A stretch of 64,000 nucleotides of DNA from NCBI GenBank assembly GCA_021107945.1, contig JAIORV010000099.1, forward strand, positions 1 to 64,000. Reading direction: 5' to 3'. The stretch is from Vulcanimicrobiota bacterium. Its GTDB lineage: Bacteria; Vulcanimicrobiota; JAJTBE01. The position numbers and the translations under genes are program-made. The notes beneath the pieces are model-generated. The model did no database searches, was not told where the DNA came from, and saw only the letters and a list, made by a program, of their open reading frames with translations. Positions 43,222-52,437 of this stretch are shown here, one piece after another; position 1 is the stretch's first letter, and the number at the start of each line of letters is the position of its first letter.

Positions 43222-45762
43222 ATGAATTTTTGTTTTGAAATAATGGAACCGTCACAAGAAAAAATTGATTTTTTTGTTGAGAAATTGAAGGTTTCACCGA
43301 CCGTGGCAAAGACTCTCCTGAATCGCGATATCGAGAATATTGAAGATGCAGAAAAGTTTATAAACGGCACAATCAATGACCTTTACCCACCGTATTTAAT
43401 TGATGATCTTGAAAAGGCAGTCGGAATTATTCTTGAGAATGTTGAGCAAGACAATAAAATTCTCATCCATGGTGATTACGACGCCGACGGAGTAACTTCC
43501 ACAGCCATTCTCATTAAGGCGCTGGAAAGAATAGACGGCAAAGTCGGTTATTACATACCCGACAGGTTTGACGAAGGTTACGGATTCTCTCCCGATGCAA
43601 TAAAGATGGCGCAGGATGAGGGATACAGCCTCATAGTCACGGTCGATTGCGGATCTTCAAACTATGAGGAAGTGAAGAAGGCAAGAGAAAGTGGGATCCA
43701 GGTTATTATCACAGATCACCATGAAGTGCCCGAGAATCAACCCGATGCCGATGCATTCGTAAATGTAAAAAAACCCGGGGACAACTATCCGTTCAAACAT
43801 CTTTCCGGGGCTGGAGTTGCGATCAAGCTTGTTTCGGCGCTTTATTCCGAGATAGGTCGTGAAGACTGGGTTGATTTCCTGGATTTGGCGGCTATAGGAA
43901 CCGTTGCGGACGTAGTCCCTCTCATTTCAGAGAATCGTCTGATAGTAAGAGAAGGTCTCAAACTCCTTAACAAGAGAAAAATTCCCGGAATAGCTTCGCT
44001 TCTATCGACGGTAGGCTCCCGTAAGGTTAAACTGGCTCCCTGGGATATCAGTTTTGTCATAGCTCCGAGAATAAATGCGGCAGGCAGACTTGCAGACGCC
44101 ACGGTGGCTCTCAAATTTCTGCTCGAGGAGGATCCGGTCAAGGCAAGTGAGTTGACTCAGCAATTAATAAAGATGAATGAAGAGAGACAGAAGGTTGAGG
44201 GAGTCATAAAAAAAGAGATTGACAAGATGCTAAACGAGAACCCCGACCTTTTATCCGAGCCGGCATGGGTATTCGGCTCCGAGGGATGGCATCAGGGAGT
44301 AATAGGGATAGTTGCCTCACGATATTCCGAGTCACATAAAAGGCCTGTTTTCCTTATAAGTTTCGGAGAAGACGGGATGGGCAGAGGATCCGCCCGTTGC
44401 AATGAAGACTACAGTGTATATGAAGCCCTTGAAGCTTCCAGAGATTTGCTAATACATTATGGTGGTCATCGTTTTGCCGGCGGTTTCACTCTTGAGAAGA
44501 AAAATATTGAGAAGCTGAAAGAACGGGTAAGCAGCAAGGAGCTTTTTTCACGCATGAAAAAGCCTGTCCGTGTTGATGCCGAGTTATATCCCGATGAGGT
44601 TTCTCTTAATCTTGCCAGGGAGATTGATTTACTTGCTCCTTTTGGCGAGGGAAATCCAAAACCCCTGTTCCTCAGCCGCATGGTGAGGTTTCAATCAGTG
44701 ACCACCGTGGGCACGAACGATAGACACCTAAAATTATGGATTTCACTTGATAGAAATCTGGCGACCAATGTCAAGGGGATTGCCTTTGGAAAGGGAGGAA
44801 TGGCAACGGAGATTCTGGGCAATGATTTATATTATGATGTTCTATACAACCTTGACATTGACACATGGAATAAACAGGAGGAAATTTCTTTTAAAATATC
44901 GAGATTTATAAAACCCGGGGATGATTGTTACAGGATAATTGCCGGACTGGAAGAGATAGCGATTAATCGTGAATCGGAACAAACCGATAGCGAATGGAGA
45001 ATTGTCGATGCCAGGAGAGTCATTGACAGAAGGAAATATATCCGAAACTTGCATAAATCAAGGAAAAAAAGTCTTATTCTTACGAGAAACAGAAGGCAAA
45101 TGGATGTACTTTCCAGCAACCTCAATCGTGAGGGCGTGGAATGCGGTGATTTTTTCAACAAGGAATCCTGGAAGCCTGACAAGTATATATTTATTTCCCC
45201 CGTGGATAAAATCGACAAGAACCTTGGTTTCGAGGAGATCATATTTTATCACCCGCCATTTCATTTCAGTCATTTCAATAATGATATCTTTCTTGAAGAT
45301 AGTATAAAACGAGTACATATGTTATTCGGAGATGAGGATGTCTCAAGGGAGGAAGCTAATCAGGAAATCCTTGCCCCCGGCAGGGAAACGCTTTTAAGAA
45401 TTTACGATTGCCTGAAAAAAATATCCAAAAAAGAAAACAAAGATTCCATAAGGACACAACCCGACAGAATCTCAAAACTTTTTAAAGATCCTGCAATCAA
45501 ACCCATAACGGTAATTGTAGCTATTAAAATTTTCAGCGATCTTAATCTTCTGGAGTATCAAAAACAGGGAAATGAAGTCATTGTTACATTCAAAGAGAGC
45601 GGCAAAAACGACCTTAATCAGTCGAACACATTTCTCTCCCATCAGAAAACCAGGGGGAATTTCCAGACACTAAAGAAACTTCTTCTGAAATCATTCCTTG
45701 ATGATTTCGAGGAGCAAGTTCACAAAATCATACACTCTGCAACAAATTGCAAGGAGGAATAG
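43222..45762 (+). CDS. recJ: Single-stranded-DNA exonuclease RecJ, long form
   Basis: An 846-residue 5'-3' exonuclease. DHH-family motifs: ILIHGDYDADGVTSTAIL, TVDCGSS, VIITDHHEVP and the DHHA1 motif YGGHRFAGGF. The OB domain is around RVDAELYPDEVSLNLAREID. About 280 further residues form the extra C-terminal region typical of Firmicutes RecJ. The frame is open from 43093 inside gltX, but ATG 43222 (or 43243) is more sensible; GGAAGG lies upstream. The stop overlaps the ribosome site of apt, 2 bases before its ATG. recJ-apt is a Firmicutes-type order. Confidence 0.93.
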   Translation: MNFCFEIMEPSQEKIDFFVEKLKVSPTVAKTLLNRDIENIEDAEKFINGTINDLYPPYLIDDLEKAVGIILENVEQDNKILIHGDYDADGVTSTAILIKALERIDGKVGYYIPDRFDEGYGFSPDAIKMAQDEGYSLIVTVDCGSSNYEEVKKARESGIQVIITDHHEVPENQPDADAFVNVKKPGDNYPFKHLSGAGVAIKLVSALYSEIGREDWVDFLDLAAIGTVADVVPLISENRLIVREGLKLLNKRKIPGIASLLSTVGSRKVKLAPWDISFVIAPRINAAGRLADATVALKFLLEEDPVKASELTQQLIKMNEERQKVEGVIKKEIDKMLNENPDLLSEPAWVFGSEGWHQGVIGIVASRYSESHKRPVFLISFGEDGMGRGSARCNEDYSVYEALEASRDLLIHYGGHRFAGGFTLEKKNIEKLKERVSSKELFSRMKKPVRVDAELYPDEVSLNLAREIDLLAPFGEGNPKPLFLSRMVRFQSVTTVGTNDRHLKLWISLDRNLATNVKGIAFGKGGMATEILGNDLYYDVLYNLDIDTWNKQEEISFKISRFIKPGDDCYRIIAGLEEIAINRESEQTDSEWRIVDARRVIDRRKYIRNLHKSRKKSLILTRNRRQMDVLSSNLNREGVECGDFFNKESWKPDKYIFISPVDKIDKNLGFEEIIFYHPPFHFSHFNNDIFLEDSIKRVHMLFGDEDVSREEANQEILAPGRETLLRIYDCLKKISKKENKDSIRTQPDRISKLFKDPAIKPITVIVAIKIFSDLNLLEYQKQGNEVIVTFKESGKNDLNQSNTFLSHQKTRGNFQTLKKLLLKSFLDDFEEQVHKIIHSATNCKEE

Positions 45763-45764
45763 AC

Positions 45765-46298
45765 ATGGCTCAGCAAACAGTAGAAGCATACTTAAAGGAA
45801 AAAATCAGAGATCTACCCGATTGGCCCGTGGAGGGAGTATTATTCAGGGATATAACACCGGTCCTGGAGGATCCGGAGGCATTCAAAACCGCTATTGACT
45901 CACTTTCTGAATTGATGAAGGATCTGGATTTCTCTAAAATCGTTGCTGTGGAATCAAGAGGATTTATATTCGGCGGAGCGCTGGCACACAAAATGGGTAA
46001 GGGATTCGTAATTGTCAGGAAACCCGGAAAATTGCCCTGTGAGACTATCGCCCACAGTTATGAGCTTGAATATGGCAAGGACACCCTCGAGATGCACAAT
46101 GACTCGATTAAACCCGGAGAAAAAGTTGTAATTCTGGACGACCTCATTGCAACCGGCGGATCAGCCAAAGCAACCGCAATGCTCGTGGAAAAACTCGGTG
46201 GCAAAGTCGAAGCTATTGTATTCCTCATCGAACTGGAATTCCTGAAAGGCAAGGAAAAACTGAAAGAATATGATGTTTTCTCAGTAGTGAAATATTAA
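45765..46298 (+). CDS. apt: Adenine phosphoribosyltransferase
   Basis: A 177-residue purine-salvage enzyme that makes AMP from adenine and PRPP. Motifs: VLFRDITPVLEDPEAF, ESRGFIFGGALAHKMGKGFVIVRK, PRPP-binding VVILDDLIATGGSAKA. The frame opens at a TTG (45747), but that lies before AGGAGG; ATG 45765 with a 7-base gap is the start. Its ribosome site is inside the last codons of recJ, so the two are coupled. Confidence 0.96.
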   Translation: MAQQTVEAYLKEKIRDLPDWPVEGVLFRDITPVLEDPEAFKTAIDSLSELMKDLDFSKIVAVESRGFIFGGALAHKMGKGFVIVRKPGKLPCETIAHSYELEYGKDTLEMHNDSIKPGEKVVILDDLIATGGSAKATAMLVEKLGGKVEAIVFLIELEFLKGKEKLKEYDVFSVVKY

Positions 46299-46309
46299 AA
46301 AGGAAGATG

Positions 46310-46540
46310 GAATAAGGAAAAAGGAATTCTGAATACGGAGGTCGGAAGCTGGAGGTGGGAAGTTGGATGCTGGAAATATAAGGTTTGAATTCCAATTTCC
46401 AACTTATAATTTCAAACATCTATTTTGGAGAAATTAAAGTTTATTCTCTATTTCTCCTCTGCGATCTCTGCGATCTCTGCGTTAAAAAACACTTATTCGA
46501 CAGTCTTATTTCTTTGTGCTCTCTGCGTTGAATTGATACA
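46310..46540. repeat. Families C, D and E dispersed repeats
   Basis: 46336-46372 has GGAGGTCGGAAGCTGG-like words (family E). 46454-46486 repeats CTCTGCGATCTCTGCG, and 46515-46535 has another GCTCTCTGCGTTGAA unit (family C). No gene between apt and the exported protein. Confidence 0.6.
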
Positions 46541-46568
46541 ATTAATCGAAGGGAGAAATTTACTTTAG

Positions 46569-47636
46569 ATGAAGAAAAACAATCTCATTTTCCTTGTTCT
46601 ATTAATCGCTGTATCTTTTTTTTTATTTTCTCACCCAGCTTACGCAAAAAAATCAGGGCTCCTGCTGGGTTTAAGGAGTGATACTCCGAACCCGAAGGTT
46701 GAAGGACATCGTGGTTATGTCCCTCCACAGGTTCACAGATACAGGACTATATGGATTTACCCCCGGGGAAATACTTTGGGAATTAATATGGGGAACAGGA
46801 TCATTGTCCCCCGTGACACAGGCTTCTGGGAAGTGGGTGTCAGGCGGATGAAAAAAAAGACCACCCTTAAAGTGGGAAAGAAGACTGTAAATAAGACATG
46901 GATCGAGGATATTCCGTATGCCGTGCCACTGGGAAAGAGACCCCATCCGAAATTCAAGAATTACACGGAGCATACAAACGGTCTTGTTGACCTATCCCTT
47001 TTATTTGTGGGGAATAATTACCTTTGTGTTGACGGATGTACAGCGGGTTACAGTCAGGGGGCGGCGCATACCTTTGCAGGCAGTTTTCTCAGGATGCATC
47101 CCCTGGACAACTTGAAAAAGAGTGTGAAAATAACTCAGATATATTCAAAGAACGCAAACAAAGTGTTGATGAAATGTGCCGATGATTATTTCAAAAAACA
47201 TCCGGATACAAGGGAAAGACTCTTCGAAAAAGGGATTCTCGATGCATGGGGACTCATCCGGCAAAGCGGACACTGGGTAACACGGGGGTTCCTTAATTAT
47301 AAATCGGAGGTAGTCAGGGGACATTTCGCCCACTATGATATAACCCTGAAGCCACCGGCGAAACTTGTCTCATACGACAAACTCGCGCCTTCCTGGAGTG
47401 TGATTAAAAGGAATATGCCCGGTGCACTTGATGCTTTTTCATCACCCGAGGGCGATATTCTCGGCGTCATGACCGATAAAATTCTATACCTCTACCTTCA
47501 TAAAGGCAATAATGTAAATTTTCGAAAACCTACCCTCGAAATAGATCTGCGAAAAAACGAATGCGCTATTATGATTCAGTGGGCTACAGGTGATTTTGTC
47601 AATAAATGGACTCAGATAATAAAGAAGATCCTTTGA
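46569..47636 (+). CDS. Exported protein of unknown function, 355 residues
   Basis: I do not recognise this protein. A clear signal peptide ends at PAYA-KK (residue 26-27). The mature part begins GLLLGLRSDTPNPKVEGHRGYVPPQVHRYRTIW, includes RRMKKKTTLKVGKKTVNKTW, a Cys pair in CVDGCTAGYSQGA and HYDITLKPPAKLVSYDKLAPSW. A DUF3298-like or beta-rich periplasmic fold is possible, but I cannot support it. The ribosome site (GGGAG, 13 bases before ATG) is weak. It stands between repeat-rich gaps. Confidence 0.75.
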   Translation: MKKNNLIFLVLLIAVSFFLFSHPAYAKKSGLLLGLRSDTPNPKVEGHRGYVPPQVHRYRTIWIYPRGNTLGINMGNRIIVPRDTGFWEVGVRRMKKKTTLKVGKKTVNKTWIEDIPYAVPLGKRPHPKFKNYTEHTNGLVDLSLLFVGNNYLCVDGCTAGYSQGAAHTFAGSFLRMHPLDNLKKSVKITQIYSKNANKVLMKCADDYFKKHPDTRERLFEKGILDAWGLIRQSGHWVTRGFLNYKSEVVRGHFAHYDITLKPPAKLVSYDKLAPSWSVIKRNMPGALDAFSSPEGDILGVMTDKILYLYLHKGNNVNFRKPTLEIDLRKNECAIMIQWATGDFVNKWTQIIKKIL

Positions 47637-47686
47637 TTAGGAAATTAGGGGGGTTATCTCTTAGGAAATTAGGAAACCGGATAAAT

Positions 47687-47950
47687 GAATGCTGAATCTG
47701 TAAGATGGACGTCCCCATCCCGATAAACGGATGGCGAATCTGTAGGAGGGACGTCCCCGTCCCGATAAACGGATGGCGAATCTGTAAGATGGACGTCCCC
47801 GTCCCGATAAACGGATGGCGAATCTGTAGGAGGGACGTCCCCGTCCCGATAAACAAAAAACGACAAACGCAGGTTCTATAGGAGGGGTTTCCTAACCCAG
47901 ATAAACGGATGGTAGATCTTATAAGATGGACGTCCCCGTCCCGACAGCAG
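47687..47950. repeat. 42-bp tandem repeat of a palindromic GGACGTCCC unit
   Basis: Four exact-length 42-bp units lie head to tail at 47687-47728, 47729-47770, 47771-47812 and 47813-47854. They are followed by a diverged unit (47855-47906, with GGGGTTTCCTAACCC in place of GGGACGTCCCCGTCCC) and a last one (47907-47950). Each unit holds TAGGAGGGACGTCCCC or TAAGATGGACGTCCCC, the two versions alternating, and CCCGATAAAC. Single related units lie at 6198, 28817 and 57256. The 42-bp length keeps a frame open on the minus strand, but no ribosome site supports a gene. Confidence 0.85.
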
Positions 47951-47963
47951 GTATCTACACCGC

Positions 47964-49970
47964 CTACTGCCCTACCTCCGCCGCCGCCTGGATGTATTCG
48001 ATTCCCTTATCTCTGAGCACTTCACCGGCAGACTGCTCTTCCATTCCCTGTGCGATCAATTCCTGCGCCTGATTCATCATCTCATCGGCGCGGAATTTAT
48101 CATCTATACCGTCATTTTTCAGGCTTTCGCCATTTTTCATTAATTCCCGGGCTTTCTGGAGGAGCGCAAGTCCTTCTTTTTCTTTTGCCTGACCCACTTG
48201 TTCCTGTGCAATACCGCTATATATCAGATTCAGACCCTTCTCCTGCACCTTTAGCGACCCGGCGGATGCTGTCATACCTTTTTCGATCTTCTTGAGACCT
48301 TTTTTCTTTTGTATTTTCGCGGAGCCTTCGATCATTCGACCCTCGATGAATTCCATGAATCCCCCGGATTGAGTCCCAAGAGCCTGCTCACTTTTCTCAA
48401 CGCCGGTCATTGCCTGCTCGACGCCTTCCTTAACAATTCCGAGGCCTTCTTTTTCCTTTTCCATACCAGCTTGAAACTTTTCAAGTCCCGATTGTTGACG
48501 CACTTTCCCATGATCCGCATGCTTAATACCCCTACCGATATCCTTCATTCCATCGCGATGGAGCTTCTTGCCTTCTTTTTTTACGGATTTACCTATCTGT
48601 TCAAGGTTGTCTGCTTCTTCAAACAATTCCCCTGCTTGTTCCTTCTCCAGACCGGCTTCCTTTCGAAGACCCTTTGCAATTTTATTCTTCTTTTTGGCAA
48701 TCTGTCTGTGCTCCCAGGCGTCTTTCTTGATGCCCGCGGATTCTCTCCTCATAAGCTCAGCCTGCTTCTTGAGCATCAATGCTTCCTGCTCCTCACGCTT
48801 CGCTTGCACAAGCAGAGCTTTCGAAGTTTCCATATACCGGGTTCCGCGTCCCATCTCGCTCATTCCCTGGTTCCTCATACACCAGCCAACATGCCAACTG
48901 AAGGGACAAGACATTTGGAAATTGCTGTTAAGATAGTTGTTATATCCGTATTTATACCATGCCTGCCCTGCGCGCATGAACCGCTTACTTCTTTTCTTCT
49001 CGGCTTTTGCATGCCGAAGCATCTTTGCGGCCTTTGCCTCGAGTTCTGCTGCTTTCTTGTGAAGCTTTTCCGATTTCGCTTCCTCGGATTTTGCAATATC
49101 TATATTATTCTTTGCCGATTCGTTAAGTTGATCCGCCTTGCCTGTCTTGAAATCGGCATTGTCATCAAGCTCCTCTGCCTCGACCCTCTGAGCGAATGCC
49201 TGATCAACCTTCTGCTCGCCTTGTGAAACTTTTTCCATACCCGATATAAGCTTGTCACGTCCCTGATCCTTGAGACCAAGCCCTTTCTCGACCTGTGAGG
49301 TTCCACCCTCGACCTGCTTCAGACCTTTTTTCTCAATTCTCTGACCCGATCCCTCGCGGCGGATTCCCTTTCCAATTTTGACTCCGCCCTTGTACTTATC
49401 TTTTGCCGCAGGCTTTTCTTCCTTTATTCCCTGGGCAATTGTGCCCAGACCACTCATCTCAATATCAGCGGCTTGCTTCTCATCAATGACCCCGCGGGCA
49501 AACTGCCTTGCGCCCTTTGTTTTGACTTTACAGGCGGCTTCATCCCAGCGAAGCCCCTGTTCTATAAGGGAGACGCCCTCGGATTCATCACCGGCCGCAG
49601 TTTTCTTGTCCGCGATACCTGATTCTATAAGCTGAGCTCCATCAGTTTTCTGTTCCCCTGCCTCTATAATCTGTCCTTCGCCATCATCAACTTTGGCTTG
49701 AGCTTTTTCCTGCTCGACTGCAGCTTTTTTGGACTTATGACGACCTACAACCTCATGCATCTTGCCCTTGAGCTTCAACTCAGCACCTTTTTTGATCTCT
49801 TCAAGCCCCTCCTGAGCAAGCTCTTCCGCGGCGTTATAGACGTCGCTTTCGTCAACAACCGATCTATCTTCAATCTCTTTTTTTGCTTTTTTCCCCTGAA
49901 CCTTGCCCGGAGCGCCGACATGTACGGCATTGCGGGCAGGATCAACTGACATATTTTTAGGTATCGACAT
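47964..49970 (-). CDS. Protein of about 15 tandem 21-residue helical repeats
   Basis: A 668-residue cytosolic protein that I do not recognise. Residues 111-257 are seven contiguous 21-residue units of the form GxxxIxxGIxxxxxAAxxxxx, for example GAQLIESGIADKKTAAG and GLGTIAQGIKEEKPAA. Residues 474-641 are eight more with the same length (for example GLKKIEKGMTASAGSL). Between them is a long charged helix with an aromatic/Cys island (WYKYGYNNYL, CPFSWHVGWCM). Lys/Glu content is very high. The frame is open from 50042, but ATG 49970 follows GAGGTGAT and gives MSIPKNMSVDP. A right-handed coiled coil or fibre is inferred. Confidence 0.85.
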   Translation of the reverse strand: MSIPKNMSVDPARNAVHVGAPGKVQGKKAKKEIEDRSVVDESDVYNAAEELAQEGLEEIKKGAELKLKGKMHEVVGRHKSKKAAVEQEKAQAKVDDGEGQIIEAGEQKTDGAQLIESGIADKKTAAGDESEGVSLIEQGLRWDEAACKVKTKGARQFARGVIDEKQAADIEMSGLGTIAQGIKEEKPAAKDKYKGGVKIGKGIRREGSGQRIEKKGLKQVEGGTSQVEKGLGLKDQGRDKLISGMEKVSQGEQKVDQAFAQRVEAEELDDNADFKTGKADQLNESAKNNIDIAKSEEAKSEKLHKKAAELEAKAAKMLRHAKAEKKRSKRFMRAGQAWYKYGYNNYLNSNFQMSCPFSWHVGWCMRNQGMSEMGRGTRYMETSKALLVQAKREEQEALMLKKQAELMRRESAGIKKDAWEHRQIAKKKNKIAKGLRKEAGLEKEQAGELFEEADNLEQIGKSVKKEGKKLHRDGMKDIGRGIKHADHGKVRQQSGLEKFQAGMEKEKEGLGIVKEGVEQAMTGVEKSEQALGTQSGGFMEFIEGRMIEGSAKIQKKKGLKKIEKGMTASAGSLKVQEKGLNLIYSGIAQEQVGQAKEKEGLALLQKARELMKNGESLKNDGIDDKFRADEMMNQAQELIAQGMEEQSAGEVLRDKGIEYIQAAAEVGQ

Positions 49971-50009
49971 CCGGATCACCTCATTCATTAAACCTGCCAA
50001 ATATAAAAA

Positions 50010-50071
50010 ACAACAGGCTTTCCCTCCATTAAATGATATCATGGGTTCATGTTAAAATCAAAGCCTGTTGT
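50010..50071 (-). terminator. Rho-independent terminator of the DUF4097 gene
   Basis: ACAACAGGCTTT (50010-50021) pairs perfectly with AAAGCCTGTTGT (50060-50071), a 12-bp stem around a 38-base loop. On the minus strand the stem is followed by a run of six T. It lies 29 bases after the stop of the gene at 50100-51341 and before the start of the 21-residue repeat gene. Confidence 0.75.
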
Positions 50072-50099
50072 GTTAAGAATATGTTAACATTGGGACTAA

Positions 50100-51341
50100 T
50101 TATCTTCTTATTTTAATTCTCCCGCTGTTTGATTTCAAGCTTATCTCAGGATGATCTATCATATCGGAATCCGAAAGGTATCCTTCCAGGAATTTCTCTT
50201 CCGCTGAATCCTGTTTGCAAAGCTTCGCCCCGTTATCGATATACCCTGATCTTGTCTTTGCCGTTATTTTCCCGTCGCATTCTCCGGGCAGTCTGAGGAC
50301 AATGTATCCCGAGTTTGTCTTTGCTTCGAGTTTCGATCCCTCTTCGAGAACCTCCACATCAGCCTCGATACTTCCCGATGATGTTCTCGCTGTCAGGGTC
50401 TCAACGGTAATCTTCCTTGCCTCGATATCGCCGCTTGAAGTTTTAAGTTGAAATGCTCCCATGGATCTTTCAATCTCGATATCGCCGGAATTTCCGGACA
50501 GTGCAGCTTCACCGGACAGGTCGGTCATCTCGATATCCCCTGATGCGGACTTGCAGTTTATTTTACCTTCCAGCGTTGCTCCTTCTATGTCGCCGGATCT
50601 GCTCTGAAGGTCAATATCACCGGACAATTTGAAAAGCTCTATGTCGCCGCTGACAGTTGAAACTGAAATTGAGCCTATGACCTCGCTGATTCGAACATCT
50701 CCGCTTACACTCTTGATTTTTAGATCTCCATCGGCGATATCAACTTCTATGTCCGAGTCGTTTGTGGAAATGGAAGCTTTCTCTCCACCGAATTTCTGAA
50801 GAAAAACATCGCAGGAGCGTCCTTTTATATCAATATTTCCCGGTATTTGCCGCAAATTTAACTCACCGTCACGAGCTTTGATAGAAATTGGCACTGCGCG
50901 GGGCGACCTGATTTCCATATCAATTTTTTCACAACGGGTTTTACAGGCCTTATGATTGGAAATGTTAAGGATGCCGTTCTCCCGCCTGAATTTCAAACAT
51001 CCCACATGCTCCCTGTCAACATTGATTACAGCTTCCGGGGATTCCTTCCCTTTCAGGTATAAATCCAGCTCTCCCGACAGGTTTATTCTGACTGATTCGA
51101 CGCCGGCAAGTGAAACATCCCCAGTATTTTCTTCTTCTATTTCTTCAGTCGTTCCCACATCTTCTTTTTCCCATGCATCTTCACAATCTTCAAGAACCGC
51201 CATTTCATCATCTACCGGCAGCATATCAAAATGCTCCTCCAGCGCATCCAGGAGATGTTGTCCTTCCTCCGGGTTGACAGTGCCGTCTTTTATCATTTTC
51301 AATACTTTTTCAACCGGACTCTCCATTTCTCTATCACTCAC
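50100..51341 (-). CDS. DUF4097 beta-helix protein with SHOCT-like N-terminus
   Basis: A 413-residue protein. Residues 8-40 are a SHOCT/YvlB-type helical hairpin (VEKVLKMIKDGTVNPEEGQHLLDAL), followed by an acidic linker (45-75). Residues 80-410 form DUF4097-type beta-helix rungs in which SGDIE/SGSIE recurs about every 20 residues (DGDLKIKSVSGDVRI, LSGDIDLQSRSGDIEG, LKTSSGDIEARKI). This is the YvlB/LiaX-like layout; LiaX homologues sense membrane stress in Firmicutes. No signal peptide or transmembrane segment is visible. The GTG start lacks a clear ribosome site; an ATG five codons in is an alternative. Confidence 0.85.
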   Translation of the reverse strand: MSDREMESPVEKVLKMIKDGTVNPEEGQHLLDALEEHFDMLPVDDEMAVLEDCEDAWEKEDVGTTEEIEEENTGDVSLAGVESVRINLSGELDLYLKGKESPEAVINVDREHVGCLKFRRENGILNISNHKACKTRCEKIDMEIRSPRAVPISIKARDGELNLRQIPGNIDIKGRSCDVFLQKFGGEKASISTNDSDIEVDIADGDLKIKSVSGDVRISEVIGSISVSTVSGDIELFKLSGDIDLQSRSGDIEGATLEGKINCKSASGDIEMTDLSGEAALSGNSGDIEIERSMGAFQLKTSSGDIEARKITVETLTARTSSGSIEADVEVLEEGSKLEAKTNSGYIVLRLPGECDGKITAKTRSGYIDNGAKLCKQDSAEEKFLEGYLSDSDMIDHPEISLKSNSGRIKIRR

Positions 51342-51486
51342 TCTCTTTTAATTTATTTAACTCTTTGATTGCTATAATCGTTTCAATATTTCCTTTCTCA
51401 AGACCTTCCAGAACTTTGAGCGCATATCGTTTATTTTATTTGTCTTTTGGCTTTTCGAACTGCAAAGGGATTCGAATAGCACTTCC

Positions 51487-52437
51487 CTACAACTTCCCCC
51501 CGTTTTTCTTTAAAACTTCCGTTACTTTCTTTTTCCTGGCATCCAATGCGAATTTCAGGGGAGTCTTTCCCTCTTTACTCCTTGCGTTTACATCCGCCTT
51601 GTTGGAAATGAGAATTAAAGCAACTTTTTCGTGTCCTCTCCAGGCGGCCTCGTGAAGTGGCGTTACGCCGTTTGAGTCCCTGGTATTTACCGGCGCTCCC
51701 TTTGAGATGAGAAGTTTTACCATTTCAGCGTGCCCTCCCCTGGCGGCAATCTGAAGCGGCGTGGATTTGCCAGAGCTTTTGGCGTTTACATCTGCACCGA
51801 CTTTTATTAAATATTTGGCGGCATCTATATGTCCCTTCCATGCGGCACAATGAAGCGGGGTAAGCCCATACTTTGAGGAAGCTTTCACATCTGCTCCCCT
51901 GGAAACCAGAAGCTTTGTCATTTTCAGGTTTCCACCGTTGGCCGCAAGGTGAAGAATCGTCCTTCCTCCCTTGTCCTTTTCACTCACATCTATTTTTGCC
52001 CCGTTTGCCAAAAGAATCTCAATCATCGGGGCATCCCCCCTTGAGACAGCGACATGCAATGCAGTCCACTTGTTGGGTCTCAGGGCGTTTACATCCGCTC
52101 CATGAGACAGGAGAATTTGCATTACATCCGGGTGACCGCTTATTGCCGCAAAATGGAGCGGCGTCAACTGATGCTCCGTCTTTGCGTTAACATTTGCACC
52201 TTTTGATAAAAGAAACTCAACAATCTCAGGTTTACCGCATTCCGACGCGCAATGCAGGGGAGTTTTGCCGTCGCCGTGATGTATCATTACAAGACGTGAA
52301 TCCTTCTCAATGAGTCTTTTCATTTTTTGAATACCACCGGTTTTGGCGAATTCATGCATCTCGCAGGCATATATTTTAACGGGAAAAACCATGATAATCG
52401 CCATCACCAGAATAAGTACCACTATTTTATATTTCAT
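51487..52437 (-). CDS. Exported ankyrin-repeat protein
   Basis: A 316-residue protein with a signal peptide (residues 1-25, VFPVKIYA-C) and about eight ankyrin repeats of 33 residues, each with the TPLHxAAxxGH and GADVNAK consensus (for example GLTPLHCAAWKGHIDAAKYL). The first repeat (FAKTGGIQKMKRLIEKDS) is diverged. The repeats form a periplasmic or surface binding scaffold. Repeats are close copies, suggesting recent expansion. GGAGG lies 10 bases before the ATG. Target unknown. Confidence 0.92.
   Translation of the reverse strand: MKYKIVVLILVMAIIMVFPVKIYACEMHEFAKTGGIQKMKRLIEKDSRLVMIHHGDGKTPLHCASECGKPEIVEFLLSKGANVNAKTEHQLTPLHFAAISGHPDVMQILLSHGADVNALRPNKWTALHVAVSRGDAPMIEILLANGAKIDVSEKDKGGRTILHLAANGGNLKMTKLLVSRGADVKASSKYGLTPLHCAAWKGHIDAAKYLIKVGADVNAKSSGKSTPLQIAARGGHAEMVKLLISKGAPVNTRDSNGVTPLHEAAWRGHEKVALILISNKADVNARSKEGKTPLKFALDARKKKVTEVLKKNGGKL

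Noticed and set aside
47599-47856. Minus-strand repeat frame through the 42-bp array
   Set aside because: The frame is open only because 42 is a multiple of three; no start signal, and the DNA repeat explains the peptide repeat.
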